NCBI GenBank assembly: GCA_937128505.1
Contig: CAKZMM010000095.1
Coordinates: 1-34,956 of the forward strand
Direction of reading: 5' to 3'
DNA from: an uncultured Thermogutta sp.
GTDB taxonomy: Bacteria; Planctomycetota; Planctomycetia; Pirellulales; Thermoguttaceae
DNA length: 34,956 nucleotides
Shown piece by piece: positions 7,606 through 16,443 of the stretch; the first letter of the stretch is position 1, and every line of letters begins with the position of its first letter. The notes below the pieces were generated by a model. The model saw nothing but the letters and a program-made list of their open reading frames with translations. It did not search any database and was not told the DNA's origin. The position numbers and the translations under genes are program-made.

Positions 7606-10236
7606 ATGAAAGCTGACGAATTGCGGGAAAAATATTTGGTTTTTTTTGAGTCAAAGGGTTGCGTTCGTCGCCCGAGTGATGTTTTGGTTCCACGTAACGA
7701 CCCTACTGTGCTTTTCACGCCTGCGGGCATGAATCAATTTAAAGATCACTTCTTGGGGCGGGTTAAGTTGGAGTTTACTCGGGCCACGACGTGCCAAAAG
7801 TGTTTGCGCACCGCAGATATCGACAATGTCGGAAGAACTCCCCATCATCACACCTTTTTCGAGATGTTGGGAAATTTCAGTTTTGGAGATTACTTCAAGC
7901 GGGAAGCGATTCTCTGGGCATGGGAATTCTTAACCGATAAGAAGTGGTTGGGACTGGATCCCGAACGTCTATCCGCCAGCGTTTACTATGAGGACCATGA
8001 GGCGGCTGAGATCTGGATCAAGGAGGTCGGTCTACCTTCTGAAAAGGTGGCGTATTTAGGGGAGGATGAGAATTTTTGGCCGGCGAATGCCCCGACGGAA
8101 GGTCCCGACGGAGTCTGCGGGCCTTGTAGCGAGATCTTCGTACATACGCCCTTCGGCAAGGTTGAGGTTTGGAATTTGGTTTTCACCCAGTTTAATCGTG
8201 TAGGACCGCCCCCGAATAATCTGCGACCCTTGCCAAGTAAGAACATCGATACAGGGATGGGGTTAGAGCGAATGGCCGCGGTCCTGCAAGGGGTAGATTC
8301 CAACTTTCACATCGATATACTTCGGCCTTTGGTCGAAGCGGCCGCCGAAGCGTGTCATGCCCAGTATGATCCGAAGGATGATAACGGTCGTAGGTTGCGG
8401 CGAATCGCCGACCATATCCGGGCCTGCACTTTTGCCATTCATGAGAATGTGTACCCCGGTCCCAATAAAGACCGATACATCGTCCGCCGCTTGATTCGCC
8501 GCGCACTTTTGGATGGTTATCAGATCGGGGTAAGGGATCCATTCTTGTATCAGTTGGTCGACAAAGTGGCGGAACTCATGGAGGTTCCCTACCCTGAGCT
8601 GAAAGAGACTACAGCTCGGGTCGCCAAGGTTATCCGGGAAGAGGAGGCAAATTTCCTCGAGACCATTGAGGCCGGTTTGGACCGAATTGAGCGTCTGTTT
8701 ACGACGATGGAGTGTGAGGGCCGGCGCATGGTCTCGGGTGCTGAAGCAGCCTACATCTTCCAAACGTACGGCTTTCCGCCAGAGCTTCTGGAAAGCATGG
8801 CGGCGGAGCGTCGGTTTACCTTCGACTGGGAGGGCTTTCGCCGGGAAATGGAGCGGCATGGCGAGGAGTCGGGGGCAGGTCGGAAGGTGGAAGTCTTTAA
8901 AACCAGTCCTCTGGATAATTTAAAGAAGTCGTTTCAAGGAACGCGATTCCTGGGTTACGAGACGATCGAAAGCGCGGCTTCCATCCTAGGCATCGTCGTG
9001 GGCGAAAGCCTGCGCGAGGCATGGGCGGCGACCGATCAAATGGCGGATCAGCCCGTCGATGTGATCCTGGACCAATCGCCTTTTTATGGGGAGATGGGCG
9101 GGCAGGTGGGTGATACCGGGAAGTTGGTGGCAAAGGGCGTGTTATTCGAGGTCATTGATACCCAGGTGGAGGATGGATTCACTTTACATCGCGGCTTCCT
9201 CCGTGAGGGGCGGTTATCTCAAGGGTTGGAGGTGCGGGCTAAGGTCGATGCAGAGCGACGCCAAGGGATTCGCCGAGCGCACTCGGCCACTCATCTTCTC
9301 CATTATGCTTTGCGGAAACATCTAGGGCCGCATGCTCAGCAGGAAGGGTCGAAAGTTGACTGCGATTGGTTGCGATTCGATTTTGCCCATCCCACCTCAC
9401 TGACCGAAGAGCAGGTTGCCGCGATTGAAGATGAGGTGAACCGGAGTATTTTGGCGTGCGATTCGGTCTCGGCATCGGTCATGCCTTTGGTCGAAGCCCG
9501 GCGGCTGGGAGCGACCATGCTTTTCGGCGAAAAATACGGGGATGAAGTCCGCGTAATTCGAATCGGTAATTACAGCGTCGAGCTTTGTGGGGGCACGCAT
9601 CTCAAAAACACCGGGCAAATCGGCCTATTCAAGATTATCGACGAGGGGAGCATTTCGGCGGGCACACGTCGGGTCGTAGCACTGACGGGAATCGCGGCGT
9701 TCAAAGAGTTCCGCAAAATCGATATGGCGTTAGGAAGGGCCGCGAATTTGTTGCGGGTTTCCAAGGAGGAGCTACCCAACCGCATCGAAGCGATGCTTCA
9801 GGAATTGCGGCAGTTGCGCAAAGCTGCGGCAAGCGGCGCAGTGTCGCCGGCAGTTACCGCGGAGGGATTGCTCGCCGGCAGTGTTTCAGTGGGACAATCG
9901 CGAGTGGTCATTTCGCAACTTCCCGAGGCCAACCCCGCCTTGATGCGGCAACTCATCGATCAGCTCCGCCGGAAAGCCGCACCCGTTGCGGTGCTTCTCG
10001 GGGCTTGCGACGTGCAAGGTAAGGTAACATTGATCGCGGGCTTGAGCCGCGACCTGGTTGAACGGGGCCTCAGTGCGGTCGAATGGGTCCGAGCGATTGC
10101 TCCTATAGTAGATGGAGGTGGCGGCGGCCGCGATGACTTGGCTCAAGCGGGCGGAAAACTTGCCGACCGGTTGCCTCAAGCCTTAGAGGAGGGGCGACGG
10201 TTCATTGAGCAGCGGTTAGCCGTTGCCGTGAGTTGA
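7606..10236 (+). CDS. alaS: Alanyl-tRNA synthetase
   Basis: The 876-residue enzyme charges tRNA-Ala with alanine in the cytoplasm and hydrolyses mischarged Ser- and Gly-tRNA-Ala. Its length is normal for bacteria. The class II catalytic domain spans about 1-360, with the typical opening (LREKYLVFFESKGC), TPAGMNQFKD and the family-specific GRTPHHHTFFEMLGNFSFGD. The editing domain carries the zinc/editing residues H559-x3-H563 (HSATHLLH) and C661-x3-H665 (CGGTHL). A C-terminal DHHA1 domain contains the glycine-rich DGGGGGRDDLAQAGG near residues 835-850. The ATG at 7606 is preceded by CAGGAG. No neighbouring gene is close enough for an operon, and no T-box was recognised in the leader. All key motifs are intact, so it should be the functional cellular AlaRS. 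Confidence 0.98.
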   Translation: MKADELREKYLVFFESKGCVRRPSDVLVPRNDPTVLFTPAGMNQFKDHFLGRVKLEFTRATTCQKCLRTADIDNVGRTPHHHTFFEMLGNFSFGDYFKREAILWAWEFLTDKKWLGLDPERLSASVYYEDHEAAEIWIKEVGLPSEKVAYLGEDENFWPANAPTEGPDGVCGPCSEIFVHTPFGKVEVWNLVFTQFNRVGPPPNNLRPLPSKNIDTGMGLERMAAVLQGVDSNFHIDILRPLVEAAAEACHAQYDPKDDNGRRLRRIADHIRACTFAIHENVYPGPNKDRYIVRRLIRRALLDGYQIGVRDPFLYQLVDKVAELMEVPYPELKETTARVAKVIREEEANFLETIEAGLDRIERLFTTMECEGRRMVSGAEAAYIFQTYGFPPELLESMAAERRFTFDWEGFRREMERHGEESGAGRKVEVFKTSPLDNLKKSFQGTRFLGYETIESAASILGIVVGESLREAWAATDQMADQPVDVILDQSPFYGEMGGQVGDTGKLVAKGVLFEVIDTQVEDGFTLHRGFLREGRLSQGLEVRAKVDAERRQGIRRAHSATHLLHYALRKHLGPHAQQEGSKVDCDWLRFDFAHPTSLTEEQVAAIEDEVNRSILACDSVSASVMPLVEARRLGATMLFGEKYGDEVRVIRIGNYSVELCGGTHLKNTGQIGLFKIIDEGSISAGTRRVVALTGIAAFKEFRKIDMALGRAANLLRVSKEELPNRIEAMLQELRQLRKAAASGAVSPAVTAEGLLAGSVSVGQSRVVISQLPEANPALMRQLIDQLRRKAAPVAVLLGACDVQGKVTLIAGLSRDLVERGLSAVEWVRAIAPIVDGGGGGRDDLAQAGGKLADRLPQALEEGRRFIEQRLAVAVS

Positions 10237-10449
10237 AACGCGGTTCCTTTTGGGGGCCGACCTCTGTTCCAGAAAGTACGCCTGTTTTTCGGCAACCTGC
10301 TTTCAGTCAGACGTTTTGGGATTTTCTCGGCCTGCGTTCTACTTGTGGGATCACTGTTGCAATCTGATTTAGGTTCGCCTGCTTGGCGAGTTGAAGATCA
10401 TATCTCACAGAACCCCCAAAATTGCAAACATCTTATGCAGGTCGAATCG

Positions 10450-10478
10450 TTGCACGGACCCCGCGCGTGTCATAGAAT
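10450..10478 (+). promoter_or_regulatory. Predicted promoter giving a leaderless mRNA
   Basis: TTGCAC (10450-10455) and TAGAAT (10473-10478) are spaced by exactly 17 bases. The ATG of the next gene is at 10485, just 7 bases after the -10 element, where transcription itself should begin. No Shine-Dalgarno is visible before that ATG, which fits a leaderless transcript. Confidence 0.5.
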
Positions 10479-10484
10479 ACGTGC

Positions 10485-10802
10485 ATGAATTGGTCCGATT
10501 TTATGCCACCGCCGGAGCTGTCTCAGGACAGCGTCCCCCTTTGGTGCGACCGGTGTCAGCGCGAAGTTCACCCGGGCAAAGGGGACTTCTACGTCGTGCG
10601 GATTGAGGCTTTCGCGGACCCTACCCCACCGAATTTTACTTTCGAAGATTTGACGCGGGATTGCCGGACGGAAATCGACAATCTCATCGCCGAGCTTAGT
10701 CACTTTTCCCCCCAGGAGCTGATGGATCAAGTGTATCGACGCGTGACTCTTTATCTATGCACTTCGTGTTATCGGCAATGGATTGAAAAGCCGGTTGGGT
10801 GA
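10485..10802 (+). CDS. Small protein with two Cys-x2-Cys pairs (putative zinc-binding)
   Basis: I do not recognise a named family for this 105-residue protein. It has a CxxC pair near the start (WCDRC, Cys21 and Cys24) and another near the end (LCTSC, Cys92 and Cys95). These are a likely split zinc ribbon that brings the two ends together. Between them is an acidic helical stretch (RTEIDNLIAELSHFSPQELMDQVY). There is no signal peptide or membrane segment, so it is probably cytoplasmic. The ATG at 10485 lacks a ribosome-binding site but sits 7 bases beyond a good -10 box. It follows alaS by about 250 bp and seems to be independently transcribed. The second Cys pair and the absence of frameshifts argue for a real gene. 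Confidence 0.7.
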   Translation: MNWSDFMPPPELSQDSVPLWCDRCQREVHPGKGDFYVVRIEAFADPTPPNFTFEDLTRDCRTEIDNLIAELSHFSPQELMDQVYRRVTLYLCTSCYRQWIEKPVG

Positions 10803-11158
10803 GAAGGCAAAAACCGTCGAGCGGGCATTTTTACCTCTATCCTCCGCCGAGTCTAGTCCCCCAATCTCTATCCGTCGGTGCGATCCGTTACGTCTGACCA
10901 AACTCTCCCCCTCCGCTCGGCTATTTAGTTGGCAAGAAAGTCAGCATGCTTCGGTTCAAAATTTGCCCCGTGGTGGGAAGAATCCCTTATTGAATTGTAC
11001 TGACTCCTCATATCCGCCTCCCCTTACAAGTCGACACAAACCAGGCTGCATCACGCTGACGGTCTCAGAGTGTTAAAGGGGCAGCCTTGTCCGCCGAAGG
11101 CATCGCTTTTGTGGGAAACTTTTTCCGAACAGGTAGCAGCTCGGGGAATCTGGCAAGG
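10803..11158. other. Intergenic region between convergent genes
   Basis: These 356 bases lie between the Cys-pair gene and the end of oxidoreductase 2 on the other strand. I see no gene, strong hairpin or repeat. Confidence 0.45.
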
Positions 11159-12532
11159 TCACACCGTTTCGGGCACTTCGTAACCCGGGCGATATTCCCG
11201 CTTGAGATACTTGTCCGCCTCGCGGTCGTTGTCGAAACGCTCGGTTTTCGGATCGAAGTGGACACTTCGCCCAAGAAGGCAGGAGATCTTCATGAGATGG
11301 CAGATAGTCGTGGATATATGCCCTTCTAAAATATCGGCATTAAGATCTTCATGCCGACGCGACCGGATCGCCGCGATCCAGTTTTTGAAGTGCGGGATGC
11401 TTTCTGTCCACCAATCCGGCTGAGGGTCGGCAAATCCGCACGGCCCCGGTTCATTATGAGGACCGAGAAACGTGTAGTAACTGCTGTAATTCGGAAAGAT
11501 CATGAAACCTTCGGTGCCAAAGAAGATCTCGCCCACACATTGGTTGGGAGAAACGAATGGATACTTGTCCCGCATCCACGCCTCGCTGTTAGTATACCAA
11601 TGGCGGGTCTCCACGGTCACCAGAAGATTGCGCCCCGCCCATTGACAAATGGCTGCCTGCGTGTTGGGGGTATCCGCGTCGTCGTCCTCGGCTGGGGGAA
11701 AACGTCCCCCCAAGGACATCACGGTGGTTGGTGCCAAATCCAAGCCCAACCCCCACCTGACCTTATCTACGTCATGAACAAGCTGATTGGCGGCATCGCC
11801 GGAGGCAAAGTTCGAGATCCAGTACCATCGGCGGTGCATGAAAGGACTGTACTCGACCATCTTGGCGGGCCCGACCCATGCGTCCCAATCGAGGCCTTCT
11901 GGAACCGGCGTGGGCCGATGTTTTCCCAGGTTGCCGCGGATTTTGTAAGAGATTGCTCGTGCCATGTACAGTTTGCCGATCACTCCTTCGCGCAGTTTTT
12001 GCATGCCTTCCCGCACAAACGGATTAGAACGATTCTGCATCCCTACCTGAACCATGCGCTTATATTTGCGGGCTGCCTCCACCATTTTGCGGCCTTCCCA
12101 AATGCACCAACTCGGCGGCTTTTCCACGTATACATCCTTGCCTGCCTGGCATGCCCAAATCGTCTGCAAAGCATGCCAGTGGTCCTGCGTGGAGAAGCTG
12201 ATAGCGTGGATCGACTTATCATCAAAAAGTTTGCGTTGGTCCGTGTAAGTCACATACTTCAAATCGGCAAGTTCCGGGTAATCCTTCGGGGCGGTTTCCA
12301 GCCGTTTGCGATCGCAATCGCACAATGCGGCTATTTCAACGTTGTCTTCGTCCGCAATTCGCACTAATGACGCAATATGCGCACGCATCCTCCCCCCTAA
12401 TCCGACTAAGCCAATTCGGATCCGCCCATTGGCACTTTGGGAGGAACGTGCAATCGCCGGCATAGCGACCATTCCTGCCCCCGACAGAGCAGCCTGATGC
12501 AAAAATCTTCTTCGGGTGCGCACCTTCTTCAC
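11159..12532 (-). CDS. Tat-exported Gfo/Idh/MocA family oxidoreductase (2)
   Basis: The 457-residue protein begins with a Tat signal (RTRRRFLHQAALSGAGMVAMPAIA, within 5-28). A Rossmann motif follows (IGLVGLGGRMRAH, 40-52). The EKP motif contains Lys138, the expected catalytic lysine, and VQVGMQNRS follows. The C-terminal region (HFKNWIAAIRSRRHEDLNAD, GHISTTICHLMKISCLLGR) is the family substrate-binding domain. It is most similar in layout to copies 1 and 4. The start is GTG at 12530-12532 with a strong Shine-Dalgarno (GGAGAG, complement of 12539-12544) at ideal spacing. It is divergent from oxidoreductase 3 across a 700-bp gap. Substrate unknown. Confidence 0.92.
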   Translation of the reverse strand: MKKVRTRRRFLHQAALSGAGMVAMPAIARSSQSANGRIRIGLVGLGGRMRAHIASLVRIADEDNVEIAALCDCDRKRLETAPKDYPELADLKYVTYTDQRKLFDDKSIHAISFSTQDHWHALQTIWACQAGKDVYVEKPPSWCIWEGRKMVEAARKYKRMVQVGMQNRSNPFVREGMQKLREGVIGKLYMARAISYKIRGNLGKHRPTPVPEGLDWDAWVGPAKMVEYSPFMHRRWYWISNFASGDAANQLVHDVDKVRWGLGLDLAPTTVMSLGGRFPPAEDDDADTPNTQAAICQWAGRNLLVTVETRHWYTNSEAWMRDKYPFVSPNQCVGEIFFGTEGFMIFPNYSSYYTFLGPHNEPGPCGFADPQPDWWTESIPHFKNWIAAIRSRRHEDLNADILEGHISTTICHLMKISCLLGRSVHFDPKTERFDNDREADKYLKREYRPGYEVPETV

Positions 12533-13234
12533 GAGTATCTCTCCTTTTATGGCACTGGGTCAAAAGGCCGTTTTGCTCGTAGGGATCCTGAAACGGGTGA
12601 AACTAAGGAGGATGAAACCGTTTTGCAAAGGATAAAAGACGAAGCCATGCAACGCGATTCAATTTGGTGTCAGCAGACTGCGATTTTCTCAGCGCTTTGC
12701 GCAACCATTCCCCAACAAATGGCAATCGTGCACCGTAAAAAGACTCGCAATGTCGTTCCTTGCGGATACCTTTCGCACGGTAGGACCTAGGCCTTCGTGA
12801 GCAAGATACCGCCGAAAGGTTTTGTACCACAGCTTAACGCACTTCGGTAATCTTAGCAGGCACCGTTAAGCAAGGCAGGAATCAGCTCTTCCCAAGGTTT
12901 ACGAGAGATTCTAGCCTCGGGGTCACACCGATGCCAGGCTAAGCTTCCAATACCGAGGATCCTCCGCCAAGGGTTGAAAAAAATGGTCATGACTTATTGG
13001 TCCCGTTGTAGGAAAACGTTGCTTTAATGAATACTACCCGTTACAGTTTCACCCTGGGCGTGGAATAACCACCCACGCACTCACAACTGCTACTAACTCG
13101 CAAAAAACCCCGGGTAACGTGCGCGTGTGTTTGACTGGCGCATCGCCCCGCCCTATCCGCACAAATCAATACACAAATCATGCCAAAACCCTAATGTGCG
13201 TCCTCGAGAACCATTCAGGTAGGAGAATCCGATC
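12533..13234. other. Divergent intergenic region between oxidoreductases 2 and 3
   Basis: This 0.7-kb region should hold the promoters of both flanking genes. I see only a weak promoter candidate (TTGACT 13131-13136, 17 bases, TATCCG). The word ACAAATCA occurs twice near 13160-13180. A short plus-strand frame runs through the left part but lacks a ribosome-binding site. Confidence 0.4.
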
Positions 13235-14497
13235 ATGAAACCCCTTAATCAGACGAAGCTTAATCGGCGGCATTGGTTGACCGAAACGGCTGCGGCTAGC
13301 GCCACGGGCTTCGCTTTCTCCGCCGGTTGGTCGGTCATCCCAGCACGAGCATTGGGATCAAACGACCGAATTGGTCTCGGCTTCATCGGCACCGGAGCGA
13401 GGGCCAATGCCCACATCGACATTTGCTTAAAAATGAAAGAAGTAGGCCGCTGCGAAATCGTCGCACTCTGCGACGTTTATCGCCCCCGATTAGAAGCAGC
13501 CGCGCAAAAGACGGGGGCGAAGGTGTATCGGCACTATCGCGATTTATTGGCCGATCCCAATGTCGACTCGGTCTGCATCGCCACGCCGGACCGACACCAC
13601 GCCCCCCAAGCTCTGGATGCCCTTCGGGCCGGTAAAGACGTCTTTGTCGAAAAACCGCTTACCCATTGGTCACAAATGGATTTAGCCACTCAGCTTGCTC
13701 AAGAGGCGGAAAAGCGTAGGGCAATCGTCCAAGTAGGCACGCAATATGTAGCCGATGATGCTTACGCGAAAGCACGCGAACTCATCCGGCAGGGTCTCGT
13801 CGGCAAAATTGTGCACGTACAGCTCGGGTACTTCCGGCGGGGAGACTGGGGTGAGCGAATGCCGATCCCTGACCCGCACGCCAAGCCGGGCCCCGATTTA
13901 GATTGGGAGCAATTTCTCGGGGATGCGCCGCGCGTGCCTTTTGATGTATCTCGCTTCTTTCAATGGCGTTTGTATTGGGATTATGCAGGCGGTCCTGCTA
14001 CGGACCTTTTAGTTCACGCTTTTACGCCCGTCTTCTGTCTGCTCGAGCTGGATTATCCAGAACGTGTCCTCGGTGGTGGAGGAACTTTCCAGTACCCCCG
14101 CGAAGTCCCGGATCAGTGCAACATCATTGCTGATTACCCAGGCGGCCCTAGTGTGGTGATGTGCAATTCACTTTCCAATTACACAGGCATCCAAACGATC
14201 CTTCGCGGCACCGAGGGCGCGGTGTTGCTGGGGGATTTGGATCATCCGGGAAAGGGGATCCGGATCGTACCCGTGGGGAAAGAATCCGAGGAAATCCTGA
14301 TTCCTTGGACAAGCTTTGGAAGCACGGTGAAGCTTTGGGACAACTTCCTTGACTGTGTTCGAACTCGGCAACGCCCTTATAGTCCCCTCGATATCGGCGT
14401 TCGGGTCCAGGCCCCCCTGAACATGGGCATTCTTTCCCACCGGGAAGGAAAGGTAGCTCGTTTCGATCGACAAAGCGGGCGAATTCTGTTGGGGTGA
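13235..14497 (+). CDS. Tat-exported Gfo/Idh/MocA family oxidoreductase (3)
   Basis: The 420-residue protein has a Tat-like leader (NRRHWLTETAAASATGFAFS, 10-29). The Rossmann motif is GLGFIGTGARANAH and the EKP motif carries Lys140. VQVGTQY precedes the substrate-binding domain (RFFQWRLYWDYAGG). It is the shortest and most divergent of the four copies: the segment after EKP reads LTHWSQMDLATQLAQEA instead of the xxxxEGR(x)xVxAAR pattern of the others, so its substrate probably differs. The ATG at 13235 follows GTAGGAG with good spacing. It converges on the prepilin-like gene with only 28 bp between their stop codons. Confidence 0.92.
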   Translation: MKPLNQTKLNRRHWLTETAAASATGFAFSAGWSVIPARALGSNDRIGLGFIGTGARANAHIDICLKMKEVGRCEIVALCDVYRPRLEAAAQKTGAKVYRHYRDLLADPNVDSVCIATPDRHHAPQALDALRAGKDVFVEKPLTHWSQMDLATQLAQEAEKRRAIVQVGTQYVADDAYAKARELIRQGLVGKIVHVQLGYFRRGDWGERMPIPDPHAKPGPDLDWEQFLGDAPRVPFDVSRFFQWRLYWDYAGGPATDLLVHAFTPVFCLLELDYPERVLGGGGTFQYPREVPDQCNIIADYPGGPSVVMCNSLSNYTGIQTILRGTEGAVLLGDLDHPGKGIRIVPVGKESEEILIPWTSFGSTVKLWDNFLDCVRTRQRPYSPLDIGVRVQAPLNMGILSHREGKVARFDRQSGRILLG

Positions 14498-14525
14498 ACC
14501 GCCTATAAGTTTTTCTTGTGTTAAA

Positions 14526-15584
14526 TTAATAATTGCCCAACACTTCGCCGCCATTTCGGGAACCAAGGGCGCGCCAGGTGTCTACATCGATCGTTTGAGT
14601 TACGAAGCGAACCGATCCGTCGACCAAAGCCACGTTGACGCCCCCGGGATGCCGACTGCGAGCCATTTGCCAAAGCGACCTGAGAGGGGACCACTTGGCG
14701 CAATCCGGGATTCGCGAATTGGGTTCCCACCAATGATAGTATGCTGTGTAAAGCACAAAGCCATCGACCCATCTTGCGGTTCGGTTCGGCCGTGCCGCCA
14801 CTGGTTGGCCGAAGCGGGTGCACCATTCGACCGAGAGGTGCGGCCCGGCTTGTCTGCTGGAGGCCCCCACAATGACAAGATCCTTATTCTGTTCGGTTAA
14901 CACGATCCCTCCACCGAAAGGCATATCAGGATCGGGCAGGAGACTCTCCGAAAAGGCAGCCGTGTTGCTGGTCCCGTCGGTCACATCGGCAAATCGCACC
15001 GCATATCGATCATTGAAAAGACCGTCGGTATCGAACATGGCCGTTCCCTCGGAGGTCGGAGCACTACGCCCCCAGCAAGCCAGGTAATTCGTGGGAGCAA
15101 ACGCTGGTTCAGTACCTGTGCCCCTCTCGATTTTTTGCCTCTTGTCACTGGGGCAATAGAAAAACGATATCTCTTGGCTTACCGGCTCCCAGTTATCCGG
15201 ATGTACCCCATAACCGGGCCCCAAATAAGTCCCGGTGTGCCCGTAAAGGGGCATATCAAGGTTCAACGCCTTGTAAATATTGAATTGTTCCATGAAGGGG
15301 GTGAGCATGGCCAACGGACCCCAACGATACTGCCAGCCGGGAATCTGCTCGTATCCGGGGCACGTTTTGCTGGGGGACCCGACGGGGAATTCGCGCCTGC
15401 TGTCGTGGAAGTTATGAAGAGCAAGGGCAATCTGTTTTAGATTATTCAAGCAGCTTGCCCGCCGCGCGGCCTCTCGTGCAGCTTGCACCGCGGGCAAGAG
15501 CAGGGCAATGAGAATCCCAATAATCGCGATGACTACCAAAAGTTCTACCAGGGTAAAACCAGCGAAACGGCGATTTTTCCCCAT
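14526..15584 (-). CDS. DUF1559 domain prepilin-like protein
   Basis: The 352-residue protein has a type IV prepilin N-terminus: a short basic leader, then G9|FTLVELLVVIAIIGILIALL with Glu at mature position 5. It is probably cut and methylated by a prepilin peptidase and anchored by this helix. It continues with the conserved AREAARRASCLNNLKQIALA and ends with HPGGVNVALVDGSVRFV, the C-terminal signature of planctomycete DUF1559 proteins. These are strongly expanded in planctomycetes and their precise role is unknown. I choose ATG 15584 over the upstream in-frame ATG 15620 because AGGAG (complement of 15592-15596) lies 7-8 bases before it. Transcription probably starts from the promoter at 15822-15849. 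Confidence 0.93.
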   Translation of the reverse strand: MGKNRRFAGFTLVELLVVIAIIGILIALLLPAVQAAREAARRASCLNNLKQIALALHNFHDSRREFPVGSPSKTCPGYEQIPGWQYRWGPLAMLTPFMEQFNIYKALNLDMPLYGHTGTYLGPGYGVHPDNWEPVSQEISFFYCPSDKRQKIERGTGTEPAFAPTNYLACWGRSAPTSEGTAMFDTDGLFNDRYAVRFADVTDGTSNTAAFSESLLPDPDMPFGGGIVLTEQNKDLVIVGASSRQAGPHLSVEWCTRFGQPVAARPNRTARWVDGFVLYTAYYHWWEPNSRIPDCAKWSPLRSLWQMARSRHPGGVNVALVDGSVRFVTQTIDVDTWRALGSRNGGEVLGNY

Positions 15585-16443
15585 GATCGCACTCCTACGA
15601 AGGTTCTCTGCTAGCCACATCCTTACAGTCGTCTAACGCTTAAACGGGTTGCCCGCGGAAATAGCGGGACAGACCCCCTACGTGGCCTCTGATCTCGGCG
15701 GTTTCTAAACCCCTGTGCGACCTCGAAAATTTCAACTAGACCAATCCGCACCTTGGGAAATTGGTGGCGTCGCGAACGCGGTTACCCGATCTCACAGTTT
15801 AGTAATACGAATTTAAAAAACATAATACCAAATCATGACAATCTGTCAAGGACTAGTTCTTCGAGCTCCTCGACGAAACCAGGCCACGCAAAACGAAGCG
15901 TGGAAGAGGGAAACGACTCCGCCCCTTAAATTCAGCTTCGGACTTGCCCCCAGAACGGCGGTCGATGCTGGGGCATTTTTCGTGGGGGGACCAAAAGAGG
16001 CGCAAAGGTGGGACTCCGGCGAAGTTGACCGCCAGGCATCCCGCGAAGAGAATAATTGCTTTGAGGGAAATCGGCGTCGCCCTGGTATGCCCCGGGCGAT
16101 TTAGACATCTCGAAGCGTCTATTTTTATACCTCGAGATCTGGACGTCGAGGTGATTTGCAGCGAACGGTCGCAAATCAGTTTTAGATGTATTGATAAAAC
16201 CCCGGGTCGGCCGGACCGCCGCAAAAAGGAGTAATTTTCCGTTTTCCGGGCCCCCTGACAGCATTAACGCATGCAGGCATAACGAGCGGGAAGAGTGGCA
16301 TCGCGCCGACCGACCTTGAGGCTTAGATTCTCTATCCGAAACACAAATGAGTCGTCGACAGCGTCACCAGGGTGGGGTTGCAAAAAACCTCGCAATGCTT
16401 TAGAGCGAGGAGAGTTTCCCGCGAAACGGATTGGGCACAGAAT
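15585..16443. other. Intergenic region with divergent promoters
   Basis: It holds the prepilin promoter (15822-15849, minus) and the upstream region of the CBM9-like gene. A minus-strand frame over 15853-16224 contains a hydrophobic run but has no ribosome-binding site, and I do not call it. Confidence 0.4.
15822..15849 (-). promoter_or_regulatory. Strong predicted promoter of the prepilin-like gene
   Basis: On the minus strand TTGACA (complement of 15844-15849) is followed after 16 bases by TATTAT (complement of 15822-15827). This is nearly consensus for the housekeeping sigma factor. Transcription would begin near 15815, leaving a leader of about 230 bases before the start at 15584. Confidence 0.6.

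Noticed and set aside
11351-12367. Long 338-residue open frame antisense to oxidoreductase 2
   Set aside because: It lies wholly inside a well-supported gene on the other strand, has no ribosome-binding site and its translation is rich in His, Arg and Cys without motifs.
15853-16224. Minus-strand 123-residue open frame with a hydrophobic run
   Set aside because: No Shine-Dalgarno at its start, Arg/Ser-rich composition, no recognised motif, and the prepilin promoter lies just past its end.
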